DNA of 64,000 bases, from assembly GCA_030267565.1 (NCBI GenBank), contig BRXU01000045.1:198501-262500 (forward strand). The letters run 5' to 3'. How positions within the stretch are numbered: position 1 is the first letter of the stretch; every line of letters begins with the position of its first letter. Source of the stretch: Pleodorina starrii. Lineage: Eukaryota > Chlorophyta > Chlorophyceae > Chlamydomonadales > Volvocaceae. Below are positions 50,401 to 62,141 of this stretch, one piece after another. The notes below the pieces were generated by a model that worked only from the letters and a program-made list of their open reading frames with translations, did no database searches and had not been told where the DNA came from. The translations under genes were made by a program, and so were the position numbers.

Positions 50401-51741
50401 TTAGACGTGCGTGGTCATGTACGTAATAGCGTCCGGTTGGTGCTGTACAATGCCGTGCATATATACACTGTCACGCACACACAGAATACGGAGTCCCCGC
50501 ACAGCATTATTTGCTGCAGGAGGGCCTTTGCCGCCAGTGTTGTTACAAGGCCTAGGCTTAGGATGTTAACAGGCAGTCCGTCAGCGGTGCTTGCTTCGTT
50601 GTTCTCTGCTGTGCCCGCCCCTCTGTTTGGTTGTCCCGCAGGGGCTCGGTCTGAAGCATGTGAAGGCTGTGGTGAGAATGATGAATCGCAGCCCTGATAT
50701 TATATGGCTGGATTTGAGTGGTACGTAATTAGCGGGCGTAGATGCGGGCGTAGATACGTCGGTAGCGCGCAAATGAACTACCGGTACGTAGTCGTCATGA
50801 AACGTATGTAGCGTATGTAGCTAGCTGGTGGTGTGTGCAATTCGCTGCTGCATCTCTCTGCAAGCGGCATGCGTCATCCCCAATGCTATGTAGTGCTTTA
50901 TCGATATATCCATGTATAATGGCGATGGCCTTGCGTGCGTGCTGGTTCTGTTACATGCATGGCACAAGCCTTTCTACTGAACGAGATTGGTGCGTGACTG
51001 CGGAGCCTACATGCCCACATTCGCGTCTAATGTATACGTAATCCGTACATCATTCTGCGCTAGATAGCCGGGTTGAAACGTAGCCAAGCTACGTATCGTA
51101 ACAATGAGGCGGTTACCGATGGTATCTGCAGACATGCATTCACCCCGCCCGTGCATGATTCCGTATGTAACGGTACGGTACGGTCTGCAGACAACCCGGG
51201 CATCGGCGACGAGGGCGCCAAGATCCTGGCGTGGGCACTGCTCGAGAACGACACGCTTCCGTGCCTGTCACTGCAGCGCTGTGGCATCGGCCGGGAAGGT
51301 GGGGAGGCGCTGCTGAAGGCGCTGAAGCGCAACCCCCAGGCGCTATCATACTGTCTGGAGCTGGGAAATCCCTACGAGGAAGCCGAGGGGGCCAACAACA
51401 TCCCGCCGGACCTCCGGAAGCGGTTCGAGCACTGGATGGCGGCGGCTGGTCGGTCTGTCACGTTTCCGCCCGCGTCCGGGCCGCCCGCGCCCGAGCCGCC
51501 CGCGCCCACGCCCGAGCCGCCCGCGCCCGAGCCGCCCGCACCCGAGCCGCCCGCGCCCGAGCCGCCCGAGTCCGAGCCGCCCGAGTCCGAGCAGCCCGAG
51601 TCCGAGCCGCCCGAGTCCGAGCCGCCCGAGTCCGAGCCGCCCGAGTCCGAGCCGCCCGAGTCCGAGCCGCCCGAGTCCGAGCCGCCCGAGTCCGAGCCGC
51701 CCGATCGAGGCGGAGCCGCCCGAGTCCGACCCGTCCAGTGA
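47405..51741 (+). CDS. Multi-pass membrane / leucine-rich-repeat protein with Pro-Glu-Ser repeat tail, 10 exons
   Basis: Exons: 47405-47581, 47932-48015, 48645-48753, 49002-49114, 49298-49365, 49527-49659, 49751-49822, 50055-50138, 50642-50720, 51191-51741. They sum to 1470 nt (489 aa) with all phases matching. Residues 1-120 hold three to four hydrophobic segments (MEWVLILVLVCLQG, HLCLAVVIADLLQPILLTG, VLVFVATLDNALLKG). The middle is not recognised. About residue 290 on, two to three ribonuclease-inhibitor-type LRRs appear (IIWLDLSDNPGIGDEG, CLSLQRCGIGREGGEALL). Then come PAPEP units and nine PPESE-type repeats. The ATG at 47405 is the best visible start, but upstream exons may exist. The acceptor of exon 7 (ACAAG) is weak. 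Another possible exon, 49152-49237, does not fit the phases. After the repeats the frame shifts near 51710: the +1 frame continues EAEPPESDPSSDEEPVL to a stop at 51862 and looks like the true C terminus. Function unknown; neither the membrane part nor the combination is one I recognise. Confidence 0.7.
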
Positions 51742-52256
51742 TGAAGAGCCTGTACTCCGGGGGGTCACGTTCGGCCCTAGGCGAGCACCCCCGGATTCTT
51801 CCCCCCCCCCTCACTCCCCCATGGGTACCGTTCGTTTTGAAGCATGCGGGTACGACAGCTAAGCCAGCGTCATGTTAGCTCGAAATAAAGTGAAGGTCGT
51901 TAACCTGGAAAGCGCGCGGGCTACTGCATTGCTTAAGTATTATAAGACCACTGACGTGAAACTGGCGCGTTACTTGGGTGCGTCAAGGTACTGGTACTGG
52001 CGCTGGCTCGCTGCAGCAGCAGGCCTGAATCCCAGCAGGCCATGCCCTGAGGGCCATGCCGCCGGCACTGCAGACCGCCCCGAAGCTGCGTGAGGGCGGG
52101 CCTTTGTTGAGGTATCCATGCCGTACGTGCCGTGGCTGCGCGCGCCGTACTACGTTTGGATCGGTCGCCACCCCACCGTCGGACGTGAGTTTGGGTCGGG
52201 ATGGCTCGCGTTCCCTGCCTGTCCGTTTGCGGAGAAGCGCGCTTGACGTTGCATTC

Positions 52257-52309
52257 TCCTAGCTGATCTGCTCCTAGCTGATCTGCTCCTAGCTGATCTG
52301 CTCCTAGCT
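52257..52309. repeat. 15-bp tandem repeat, about 3.5 copies
   Basis: Unit TCCTAGCTGATCTGC, perfect. Confidence 0.95.
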
Positions 52310-54319
52310 TCACGTTTATGCTCGCTGTGCGTTGGGTTGGCGCTTGGTGAAGTGGTTTGATTCGAGGACAGGCACCTCCCAGCTGCTGGTCAACACAAAT
52401 TAGGCCGAAGTTGAGCGCCTTTGCACGCACGGTGTTGCATCACGAACGCCGAACCCAGCATAGCATGTAGACAGCGAACCCAGTCGCAGGATCGCGCAGC
52501 ACCGAACATACTGCACTTTATTTTTAGGCGGACCCACCGCTTGGGCTGCCGCGTGTTTCTGCTTTGCTTACGGACCTGCCTGCTGTTGCGTGAGCGAGCC
52601 TGTATGTTGCGTCATCAGGGTAACACCCCCTAGGAAGTGCCTGAGAGTTAGGGCAATGAATAATTCTTTTATCAGAGTGACACCCCCAGTGCTTCTTTTC
52701 TTGCGTCTGTCAGTGTCGTGCGTGCGGGCACCTACCGCCGGCGCTTAAGCCACGCGTGTGCATGGACCCTGCTGGTTTGCGAGGGTGTGACGGCTGCGGG
52801 TGAGACCAGTCAAGCGCGTGTATGTTTGCTGGCCGTGTGCTGTGCGAACTCGTGGCGGCTGCGCTGCGTGCGTATGAACTCCAGCGCGTGTTCGAAGTTG
52901 TTTGGCCGTGCGTGCGTGAGACCAAACTAACGTGCGGACTTTGGATAGTGAAGCGAGTAGCTGTTGTGTTGTTGCTGTTGAGTCGAGCAGCTTCCCCTGC
53001 CTGGCGTTCCATCCAGCTGGGGGGAAGTCTGAATAATGAGGCACACCCGCCCAATCCAGCCGTACTATTCGTAGTGTCGTGACAACCTAACGGTCATCAC
53101 GACAAAGTGCGTAAATTGACACAGCGCATCTATGGCTTACGTAGTTTTGTCGGGTTCGCCACGTTCGGGCGAGTTTCCATGTCGGACGGAGTTAGTTAGT
53201 TGGGACAGTTGGAGTGTTGGACGACCTCGCTCTACCGTTAGGGCACGTGGGCCGCGCGGCCCTTCGTTAGGGCACTGACCCCGGGCGCTTTCAGTCCGCT
53301 ATTTCGGAGAAGCAATGTCCTAAATTTATTATCTGCATTTTGCCGCGTAGTTTCCGGTTTCTACGGGCGGGCACCTTTGAGAGGATCGCGTATCAGTTGT
53401 TGCGACGGACTTCGTAGTTCGTGGTACGCCAGGCTGGGGCCCTTCACGCTGGGCCGCTGCTTGCACCCGCGCTCTATCTTGCGTCTTGAACGTCGCAAGC
53501 AAGCAGCGAATGTGTGTCGAACTAACAAACAGCAGTCGCTGCCCAGGTGCCACCTTGGTTTGTGGACCATGCCAACGAGCAAGCAAATAAAGGCTCTATC
53601 ATCCCGCCTGCGCTTCGCGTAATTCCTCTGTAATTAACGAATAAATCATCCTGCGCCTCGCGTCCGTTTCGATCCCCACGATAACTAACAGTCGTAGCAT
53701 TACGTACTCTGTAAACCTAGCATCATTTCCCTCCCATCTTCAGTCATCATAGTGGCTTCGTGGCCCCAGGACGTCGCCTGTCGGGCCAGCCGAACGAGCA
53801 GGCGTTCAAACCGCGCCCGGTCTGCGTGGCGCGGCGCGTTTTATTTATCGCCCTCAACCAGCCAGTCTGTACGAGGATCACCCAACCAGCCGTACCCCGT
53901 ACCGGTAGTGTGTCGTGACACGTCCCTGTTGGACTGCCTTACTACATAGGTCGGTCTTCATCACGCGCGTTACAGTCTTCTGAAGCACACGCTATGCTGA
54001 GGTAGGGGGCGCAAAAGCCGCCCCAGAATGTCTGGCAGAAGTGCGTGTCGCTCAGGTACGGTAGTAAGGTAGTAACGCCAGCGATCGCAAAGCGATGACA
54101 ACAACAAACCTCGTCCCAACCTTTAGGGCGGGGCGACACATTTTTGCGCCGGTTATTACTGGCTGGGCCGGCCGATTCCTGAATCTAATTAACGGGCCAT
54201 CCAGTGGCTCCTAGTGGCTCGGGTCGCCGGCGGGCCTTTGAATTATTCTTGTTGCACGACCGTACGGCACCTCCGTCGCACCTGCTGCGCATCTGTCGCC
54301 CCCGCAGCACCTTGATAGC

Positions 54320-55640
54320 GCATCACCGCGCGGCACGCACGGGTATACGTCGTGGGAACGCAGCTAGCGTCGCAACGAGTGCCCCCCGCCGATCACCACT
54401 GCCGCTCGTGCGTGGCAGTAGATAGGGCCTAGCTAGTGCCCCTAGCCAATCGTCCATTTGTGGAAGATGTATGGATGGTTAGATTGTATGGTCAAAGTTC
54501 TCCCGTAAATTTCATATCGGACACTCAAAATTGTAAAAAAAATACTTCAACAAACTTTTCTAAACTTTTGGGCATAAAGAATTTTTATCCGAAGATAGCA
54601 ATCCACGCTCGGGGCCAAACGTGGAATCGATTCATGATGAAATAATAATTAATCCCACAGCTAGCTACGTACGTATGTACGGTATCCGGCTGCATGAAGT
54701 CGGTCCCATGATTGTAGCGAACGACGACCGAGGTGCCCCGCTCAATCAATCCGTCATACTTCCGCAGTTTTTATTTCGCCAGCCAACAGTGCGCCTTTGC
54801 CTCCGCAGCGAGCATCACAGCAACTAATAACGGTATCAGGCAGCAGGTAGGTTTGTAGATAGGTACCTGCACGCCGGAGCCGCACACGGAAGACCCGCCC
54901 ATTACATCTATCGATCGCCCCGAATAAGCACAGCACCTATCTATCTTGATAGCGCATCATCGGCAGGCACGGGTATACGGTACGTCGTGGAAATGCAGCA
55001 TCGCAGCGAGTGCCCCCCGCCGAGCACCACTACCGCTCGTGCGTGGCAGTAGATAGGGCCCAGTGCCCCTAGTCGTCCATTTGTGGAAGATCTACGGATG
55101 ATCAGATTGTGTGGTCAAAATTCTCCCTTAAATTTCATATCGGTCACTCAAACTCGTAATTTACAAATATTCAAACGTTTGGGCAAAAAGATATTAATAT
55201 CCTTAGATAGCAAGCCTGCCGAATCGGCTCCCGGCCGGGCGTATCATTATTATTATTTTTACCCTGTCGATCCCCGCCGTCCATCCCCGCCGCCGTCCAT
55301 CGTTCCTTACGCCGCCGTACTTACACATACGCATACAGCCAATCCACGCTCGGGGCCAAACGTTGAATCAATTCATGATGAAATAATTGATCATACAGCT
55401 AGCTACGTACGTACGGTACCCGGCTGCATGAAGTCCGTCCCTTGATTGATTGTAGCGAACGACGAACGTGCGTGGTTCCCCGCTCGATCGTATTTGTCGC
55501 AGTTTTTATATTTCGCCAGCCAAGCCAGCAGTGCACCGTTCGCCTCCGCAGCGAGCATCACAGCAACTAATAACGGTATGTATCAGACAACAGCAGGTAG
55601 GAATGTAGATAGGTACTGGACGGGCAGCCGCCGGTAATAA
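54320..55640. repeat. Direct non-coding duplication, two units of about 550-650 bp
   Basis: Units at about 54320-54865 and 54950-55640 share CGTGCGTGGCAGTAGATAGG, CGTCCATTTGTGGAAGAT, ATTTCATATCGG, GCTCGGGGCCAAACGT, AATTCATGATGAAATAAT and CGGCTGCATGAAGTC in the same order. The second has an insertion near 55240-55330. No conserved reading frame spans both. Confidence 0.85.
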
Positions 55641-56549
55641 TATCTATCCGCGCATATATACATGCACGGCAACTAACGATCCACGCCAGCCAGTAGGTGC
55701 GAGCGCGCGATCGATCGAGGGATGGATCGGTTTATTTGCGATCGATCGACCCAACCAATCGATAATCCATCCGCCGCCCTCACACACCTTGCCTCGCCTC
55801 GCCTCCCCTCGCTCTCATCGCCTCGCCTCGCCCTACTTGCACCAGGGTGGTGCCCATCGATCCATCCACTCGTTCGACCGTACATCAAAACTAAATCTCC
55901 GTCGTCCGTACGCACATCCGTAAATTGCCACGTTCCGCTGCTTCCATTCAGCGTCCGCCTATCCGTTGGTGCTTCCGTTGTTTACCTGATACTTGGTAAT
56001 AAGTAGACCTTCGCTGCCGCCTCGATTTATATACGGTATCCGTCGCCTAGCACTCCACACACTCCTGGCTGCACGCACGCATGTGAAGAGAGCAGCAGGC
56101 AGCAGGGTACATACATGCACGTATGTACGTGTGAATTTGATAGAAGGGTTGATGGGTACGTGCGTACGTGTATGGATGGGAGTTACACGGGAAAGAAATA
56201 GTAAAAAACGGAAACGACAGATGCAGATACGAATTTTCATTGATCATCAGATTTCACCGATACTGATGATAATTATGAACATCTTGCCGGCCGCGCGGCT
56301 AGATAGATCTACCATCGATGCATGGCTGGATGGGTACGTAAAGCAAGGGAGCGAGGCCTGGCGAGGCTCGCCAGCCGCCAGCCACCAGCCACCAGCCACC
56401 AGCAGTCAGCAGCAGCCAGCGCAGTGCAGCGCATGCGCCATCCATCTATCTATCTACTGTCGTGATCACGAGCAACCTCCACACCGTCCGTCGGACAACA
56501 AAACAGATGTATGGCAATAATATGGCAATAGCGCAAGCAACCGACTTAC

Positions 56550-57315
56550 TCGCAGTCCACGCCTGGCTCATCGCAGTACTTGGGGCAGCAAAAAACCAGT
56601 CCTTGCTGCAGGCCGCGCCGAGGATGTCTGGGAAGCGGTGGGTGCGTGGTGGGGGCAGGTGGGTGGGGGTGGGGGTGGATTCTTTGGGCACGCAGCAGAC
56701 GGACGATTACATAACTATATATGCAATGAGAAGGGGCGAAAGCAGCAACAGCATCAGCTGGAGCAGCAGCAGCAGCAGCTAGGACAAGAACAGCAGCTGG
56801 CATGCATGGCTTTCAAAGCCAATCAAGTTGGGCTCATCAGAATAATGATACCCTCGATCGGGGCAAGCAAGCGGGAGTCTGCTGGAGCCCACCTTCTGGA
56901 CCACCTTCTGAACCACCTGCTGGAGCACACACCCTAGCTAGATAGCGATCGATCGAGCAAGGAGATATGACAGACATAAGGCGCAGCAGGCAACATCGAT
57001 TACGTCGGTTTAGGTTATGTAAGGTTCTCAATCACATACGCACGTAATAAGCGCTGCAGCAGCGCCAGCAGCTGCGGCTCCAGATCTGTCTTGTGGAATG
57101 ACGCGGGCCGCTGTGGCCCCGATGACCACCACGCCCGGCGGAGAAGTAACGGCCTGAAGCAGCAGCAGCAGCAGCAAGGTGGCCGCAGCTGCTGGGGAGA
57201 TAGGTGCCGTCGAGGCAGTGAAGCCGCCGCCGTGGCCGCCGAGGGCGGTGCGGCAGAGGCGCGGGCCGCCGCTGCTGCGCGATCCAAATCTGTGTTGGCA
57301 AGCCCGTGCTCGCAT
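56550..57315 (-). CDS. Small Cys-rich protein A, first two exons only
   Basis: Exon 1 57044-57315 starts at ATG and ends in phase 2 at GTGCGT. Exon 2 56550-56627 opens in matching phase and ends in phase 2 at GTAAGT. Exon 1 has an Arg/Gly-rich start, then an Ala/Leu hydrophobic stretch (AAAATLLLLLLLQAV), possibly a signal anchor. Exon 2 encodes RRGLQQGLVFCCPKYCDEP then GVDC. The case for coding is the paralogue at 60409-61382: over 18 shared codons 8 are identical, 7 differ only synonymously and 3 change the residue. Later exons were not found and no family is recognised. The Cys spacing (CC-x3-C-x5-C) suggests a secreted or lumenal disulfide module. Confidence 0.45.
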
Positions 57316-57882
57316 GACGACCTCCGCTCGTTTGCAGCTGGATGGAAGGATGGATGGACGGAGAAAGCAGTCGGCAAACAAAGTAGTGCCTCCGTGCGAT
57401 GGATGTAGATGCGATGAAGAGGCGATTGTTAACTGCTGGTAACTGCGGTATTTCCGGCAATTTATTCCGGCGTCCTTGCGAGAGTGTTTTCGAGAGTTGT
57501 CCGAACTTTGACTTGTTGGTTGTGTGTATGCCTGTGTATGTTTTCATCTAGAAGTTCCATGCCCTTCAGTTGTGTATTAGCGCTGCCGAAATAATGTTCT
57601 GCTCTTTATTTATTTCCGACGCGCTTCCGTCCGGCACCCCCGCATCGAGGTCCCCCCACGAAGGAAGCAGCATCTATCCTCGGAGAATCGGCTTGGCAGT
57701 CGGTCTAGATCGTAGATATCCAAGTCCGTCAGTCCTGATCATCCGTCATCAGTCGTCTCGGCATGAGGCCCCTCTTTCATACATACGATGCTAGTTGGCG
57801 CGATGCGTCGGAACCGGTTCTCATTTTTTGTTGACTTGACAGTGATAAATAGAGCACAACGAAAGTTGCGCGGAGCTCTTGC

Positions 57883-58119
57883 ATGGCACGGAATGGGCCG
57901 AAGCCGCGCGCGCGGCTGTCGTCTCTGCTGCTTGCGTGCGCCTTCTTCGCAGCAGTCACGCACGTTGTTCCGAGAGCAAGTCCAATGCAGAAGTACATCG
58001 ATCGGTCCCTCGCTCGCGCGCCGATCGATGTATTATTGCAGTGGAATTTCGGAACAACATGTATCGATCGTGGATGCGGGGTGACGGCGGACCATTACTT
58101 CTCCTATCCGTCTTTCTGA
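57883..58119 (+). CDS. Possible small secreted protein ORF (78 aa)
   Basis: ATG in a GCATGGCA context opens a 78-codon frame whose first 35 residues look like a signal peptide: basic start (MARNGPKPRARL), hydrophobic core (SSLLLACAFFAAV), then a plausible cleavage region. The rest has two Cys and no recognised family. No homologue in the window and no splice evidence, so chance is quite possible. Confidence 0.2.
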   Translation: MARNGPKPRARLSSLLLACAFFAAVTHVVPRASPMQKYIDRSLARAPIDVLLQWNFGTTCIDRGCGVTADHYFSYPSF

Positions 58120-60091
58120 ATGTGGCTTCCTTGCGGATGTCCTCGTTGTATGTTTGTTTGTTTCGTATAAATCATTCTGAGTTTATTTGGCTGCTTCCAC
58201 CAGCTCCCACTTGCGCATTCTTCCGGCGGGTGGGCAGAAAATAAAGATACGCCATAAATGTATATAATAAATGAACGCACACAGGTAAGGTCTCGTGTGA
58301 CTCCTATGCCGTCGTGACAGCCTCGGACCGCCTCGGACCGACCCACGAGTCGTCAGATCTGCCCGTCGCTCGGCTGCAATGATCGGACCGACGAATGAGC
58401 GAAAACGGCAATCAACGCGTTCAAATAAGGGATTTAGGAATAAGTTTCGTATATTGAGAGGGTGTTTTACAATGAGGTGCGTAATTGCGGTGGGACGGAG
58501 AGATTATAGAGCGACCCGGGGAATAAGGCCGCCGGCGCAACACGCAAGCCTAGGTTTCAACAGCTATCCTTGCAGCGGTTGGGGATGTTGGATAGGCCTC
58601 AGCAGTGGGTGCCATGCATATACGGTATGGTATGTACCGGAATGATCGTTGTTTCATTGTTAGGGGCTCTTGCCCAGCGGTTCATGTACGCCTGTGTTTC
58701 CGGTGGTTGTGTGCCACTGCTGCGGGCGGGCAACGCAGCAGCAAACGCAGACGGGCAGGATGGAGCGACGAATGATGCCGCCGATAGATTCAGGGCATCC
58801 GCTTCAGTTGGCAGACAAGCAACAAAAGCACAATTAATAGCTTGCTTGCGCCGCCGTCGGTATTGATTGCTTGTCAAGTACGACAGCCAACAAACATCCA
58901 ACGTCATCCAACGCACAAACCAACGAACTAGCCAACTAAGCCAACTAAGCCAACTGCAGTCAATCAGTAACTACCATACCGTTTATGCTCCAAAGTGCTC
59001 AGCATGACATCAATTTATTTGATCGTGAAGGAAACATGCATCACGTCGGTACGTATCAGGCAGCAGCAGGTCGCACATGCATCGCATTCGTCGTCCTGGA
59101 TGAATGAACAAACCTCCGTTTTGGAGTCATCTATTGTGCGTATATGCGTATATGCATACGTCATCATCAACTTCAAGTCAATGTTCGGATTCGCACACAA
59201 TCAAGAAACGACGACTAAAACGGGGATCGTTGTGCGTGGGTGGTGGTGCACAGCTAGCCATCACACCGGACGTGCTTACGTGCGAGCGACTGTTTTTCAA
59301 AAGACAAGCAAGTAAGACGTCACAGCAGCAATGAATGGTCGTCGCGCATGCTTGCTTGCCTGCAATCGCTGGTATCACACATACACAGGGTGGGCGGGCG
59401 TGTACCCAGCATGCAGGGACAACTAACATCGTACACACATACATGCATGCGCGGCCCTCCGCCGGGCCGCTTTCTTATTGACTACATACTGAATGAATGG
59501 GCATAATAAAGCAAGTACACGTCATCAACGACCGTCGATCCTCAGCAGTCAATGTACGTATGCCGTCGTCAGCGCCAGTCGCGCATCGCACACGGGGTGG
59601 GTGCGTGTCTGCTGGGCACGCAGTTGCTTGCTTGCTTGACATGCAAACATTTGGTTTGTGTCAGTTGGCGCCGCGGCCCGCCGCCGCACGTCCGAGCGGG
59701 GTGGGCGGGATAGGTATATGTGGTGGGCGCCATCCAGCAGATCGAAAAGAGGTGGACGACTCATCAAGCAAGGGTTCGACTCAGCAAATAAAGCTTAGTC
59801 GATGGATGTTACCAGCAGCGAATGAACGACGACCCGCACGGCGCGAGCGAGGCGGCGAGCGTGGCGCATGTTTTCGTTCATGTCCATTTAATTTCATTCA
59901 GGGGTATGTGTTACCCCACATTGTGTAGAGAATCATGTCACTGCAGTCGACACACCCCACGCTGCAACAATAGTCAATCAAGGCGGCGGGCGGCGGCAGG
60001 CAGGGGCCGATAAATGCGTTTAGTTAGTTCGTGTAGTGCTCCGATATTCCAGCCAAATTATAAACAAGCAAGCAAGGTTTTTATCAACGGC

Positions 60092-60132
60092 ATGGGTATG
60101 GGTATGGGTATCGGTATAGATATGGGTATGAG
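60092..60132. repeat. (GGGTAT)n hexamer microsatellite
   Basis: About six imperfect GGGTAT/CGGTAT/GATAT units. Confidence 0.85.
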
Positions 60133-60408
60133 ATAGAGAAATAATTACGTTATTGTTGGACGGAGTGAGGTCAGTCCGTTTCATCGGCCGCATCGCATTG
60201 CTTGCTTGTCGCATTTTTTGCTAATATCCAGACATCCAGCAGCAGCAGGCCGTCTATCTCCACTGGAGCAGTAGTGCGTGCGTGGAGGCGACCCGCCGTT
60301 GGCCCGCCGTCATTAGCTCCGTCATTAACCCTTCCTTGAACTCACCGTGGGTAATAACACAAATCAAGATAACAAACGAACAACAATGCAAGCAAGCCAC
60401 GCACTTAC

Positions 60409-61382
60409 TCGCAGTCCACTTGCGGTTCGTCGCAGTATATCGGGCAGCAGAACGCCAGACCCTGCTGCAAGCCGCGCCGCCTCGGAAGCCCGCTGCTACA
60501 CATGCGATGCGGTAGGTGGGTTGGGGGCGGCGGGATATGGAGATTGCGTGATACCTTAATAAGCAACGGTAGTATGTATGCAGCAGATATAAGACAGCCT
60601 ATCTAGCTAAAGTCGACAGGAGGCCACAGGCCGCGCGCGCTGCTGGGCGGGTTGCCTTTTGCGTGATTGTGTTTCGTTGAGCAAGCACGCACGCACAGCG
60701 CGCGTTCGGGTCGTGCGACGGCATAATTCGGGATTCGTTCGTTGCATGCAGAGCACGGAACGGCGAGTCGTCAGGCACGGGCCAATGACGGACGGCGCAG
60801 CCTTCACGGCCGCAACCCGGCCAAGGCATAGCGTACATACATGCATGTAACATACTCCTACGATCAACGCTCGGTCTCAAAATCGACCCCACGCATGCAA
60901 GCCCAGATAGACATATGCTGTGCAAGCGGCTGCACGACGTATGGTAGTACACCACGCAAGCGGTCGCCAACTGTATGTCCAGCAGGCAAGCGATCGATCG
61001 AGTCGCAAGTTACGTTGATGTATGCCTTCGTTGTCTAGCTACGGATTACAGCCTTAATTCGTGCCTTCTACATACGTCATCATGCTCACTTGTGGAGCTT
61101 CTGGGCGGAGGTTCCACCGTTGGCTCCGCCGCGGCGGGCGATGTCGTCGTCGGCGGGCTTACGGTCCGCGGCAGCAGGCATGTCGCGAGCGGCGTTACAG
61201 CAGATGGTTACGCCGGAAGCCGCGACCAGGAGCAGCAGCAGAGCCATCATCATGAGCAGCGGGAGGGCCGCCGCCTTCTTGCGAGTCGTTGGATGCTGCT
61301 GTGCCGTCACGGAAGCGCAGCAGCAGATGCCGCCGCCGCTGCGCGCGGCGGTGGTGGAGCTGATGCTGACGTGGGAGCGCAT
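60409..61382 (-). CDS. Small Cys-rich protein B, first two exons only
   Basis: Paralogue of the gene at 56550-57315. Exon 1 61090-61382 starts at ATG and ends in phase 2 at GTGAGC. Exon 2 60409-60495 opens in matching phase and ends in phase 2 at GTAAGT. Exon 1 encodes an N-terminal stretch with CCC, a KKAAALPLL basic flank, then a strongly hydrophobic segment (LLMMMALLLLLVAASG) and a charged tail ending AQKLH. Exon 2 encodes RRGLQQGLAFCCPIYCDEP then QVDC. Exon count, phases and order equal those of paralogue A, about 4 kb away. Without splicing, exon 1 would stop at 61086. The 3' exons were not found; identity unknown. Confidence 0.45.
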
Positions 61383-61993
61383 GACGACAATGACTCAGCG
61401 GACGATCGAGCAGAGCGCCGGCAACGTAAAAAAAGAGCTAATATAGAGCGATGAATTTAGCTAAAAGTAATTTGAACGTTTGGTATGCATTCATTCTGTG
61501 CACGGTTAAGCTAGCCGTGATGATGCTTCGTTTTGCGCTAGTTTATATTAAGATGTATGTATGTCCGACATGCAGCAGGACAAGGATTGCAACGTCAGCA
61601 GCGAATTACCGGTAGTCGACCTACCGTTGGTCAGTTTGCTCTCGATCGCTCGCGCGCTCTTGTAATTATTTCCGTTGTGAGTCATCGAGGCAGCAGCAGT
61701 TGCCCCAGCAGTTGCTTGGTGAATTAAGTGCGCGTTGATTGCAAACACCACGCGCGACGACTCGTCAACTGTTATTTATGGCAACGTGCCTTCGGTACAG
61801 TACTGTAGTGGGTTAGGTCGGCGGGCGGCCCTTTGCGTCCGCTACGCGAACGCTCACGCATCCATCCCCGTAACGACGAACGATGCAATTCAAGCAGTGC
61901 GTGGGTCGCTCGCGCGGCTCGATCTTGCGTGCTTATGATTGATGATTGATGATTGCCAAGGTGTAGTTACATACTGAGCGCGGCTGGCTAACA

Positions 61994-62090
61994 GCAGCTT
62001 AGTCTCGAAGAAGCGAAGCGATCGTAGAGACTGAGCTAGGTTTGTTACGACGTCGTACAGCTGACCGAAGCTTTACCTTCGGTTCTCGCT
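61994..62090 (+). repeat. Dispersed structured repeat, copy 2
   Basis: Matches 45601-45702. Stem 1 is AGCTTAGTCTC with GAGACTGAGCT (61996-62006 with 62027-62037; 11 bp including one G-U) and stem 2 is ACCGAAG with CTTCGGT (about 62064-62083). Stem 2's loop and arms differ from copy 1 but still pair. Confidence 0.6.
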
Positions 62091-62141
62091 GCGTTCAGGC
62101 ATTCTGCCTTCACTTCACGAGAGCACTCACATCGCTGTGAG

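Larger units (their letters stand above)
51863..56549. other. Spacer without recognised genes
   Basis: Open frames are short and compositionally random. Notable content is a 15-bp tandem repeat at 52257 and a roughly 600-bp direct duplication at 54320-55640. Downstream exons of the small Cys-rich gene at 56550-57315 should lie in the right end but could not be identified. Confidence 0.5.
57316..60408. other. Spacer between the two Cys-rich paralogues
   Basis: Should contain later exons of paralogue B, but none could be recognised. Apart from one signal-peptide-like plus-strand ORF (listed) I see only short random frames. Confidence 0.45.

Noticed and set aside
51346..51814. Minus-strand ORFs rich in LGRLGLG or AARTRAARTR repeats
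   Set aside because: Antisense readings of the PPESE codon repeat in the LRR gene. Any frame of a 15-bp repeat without stops appears open.
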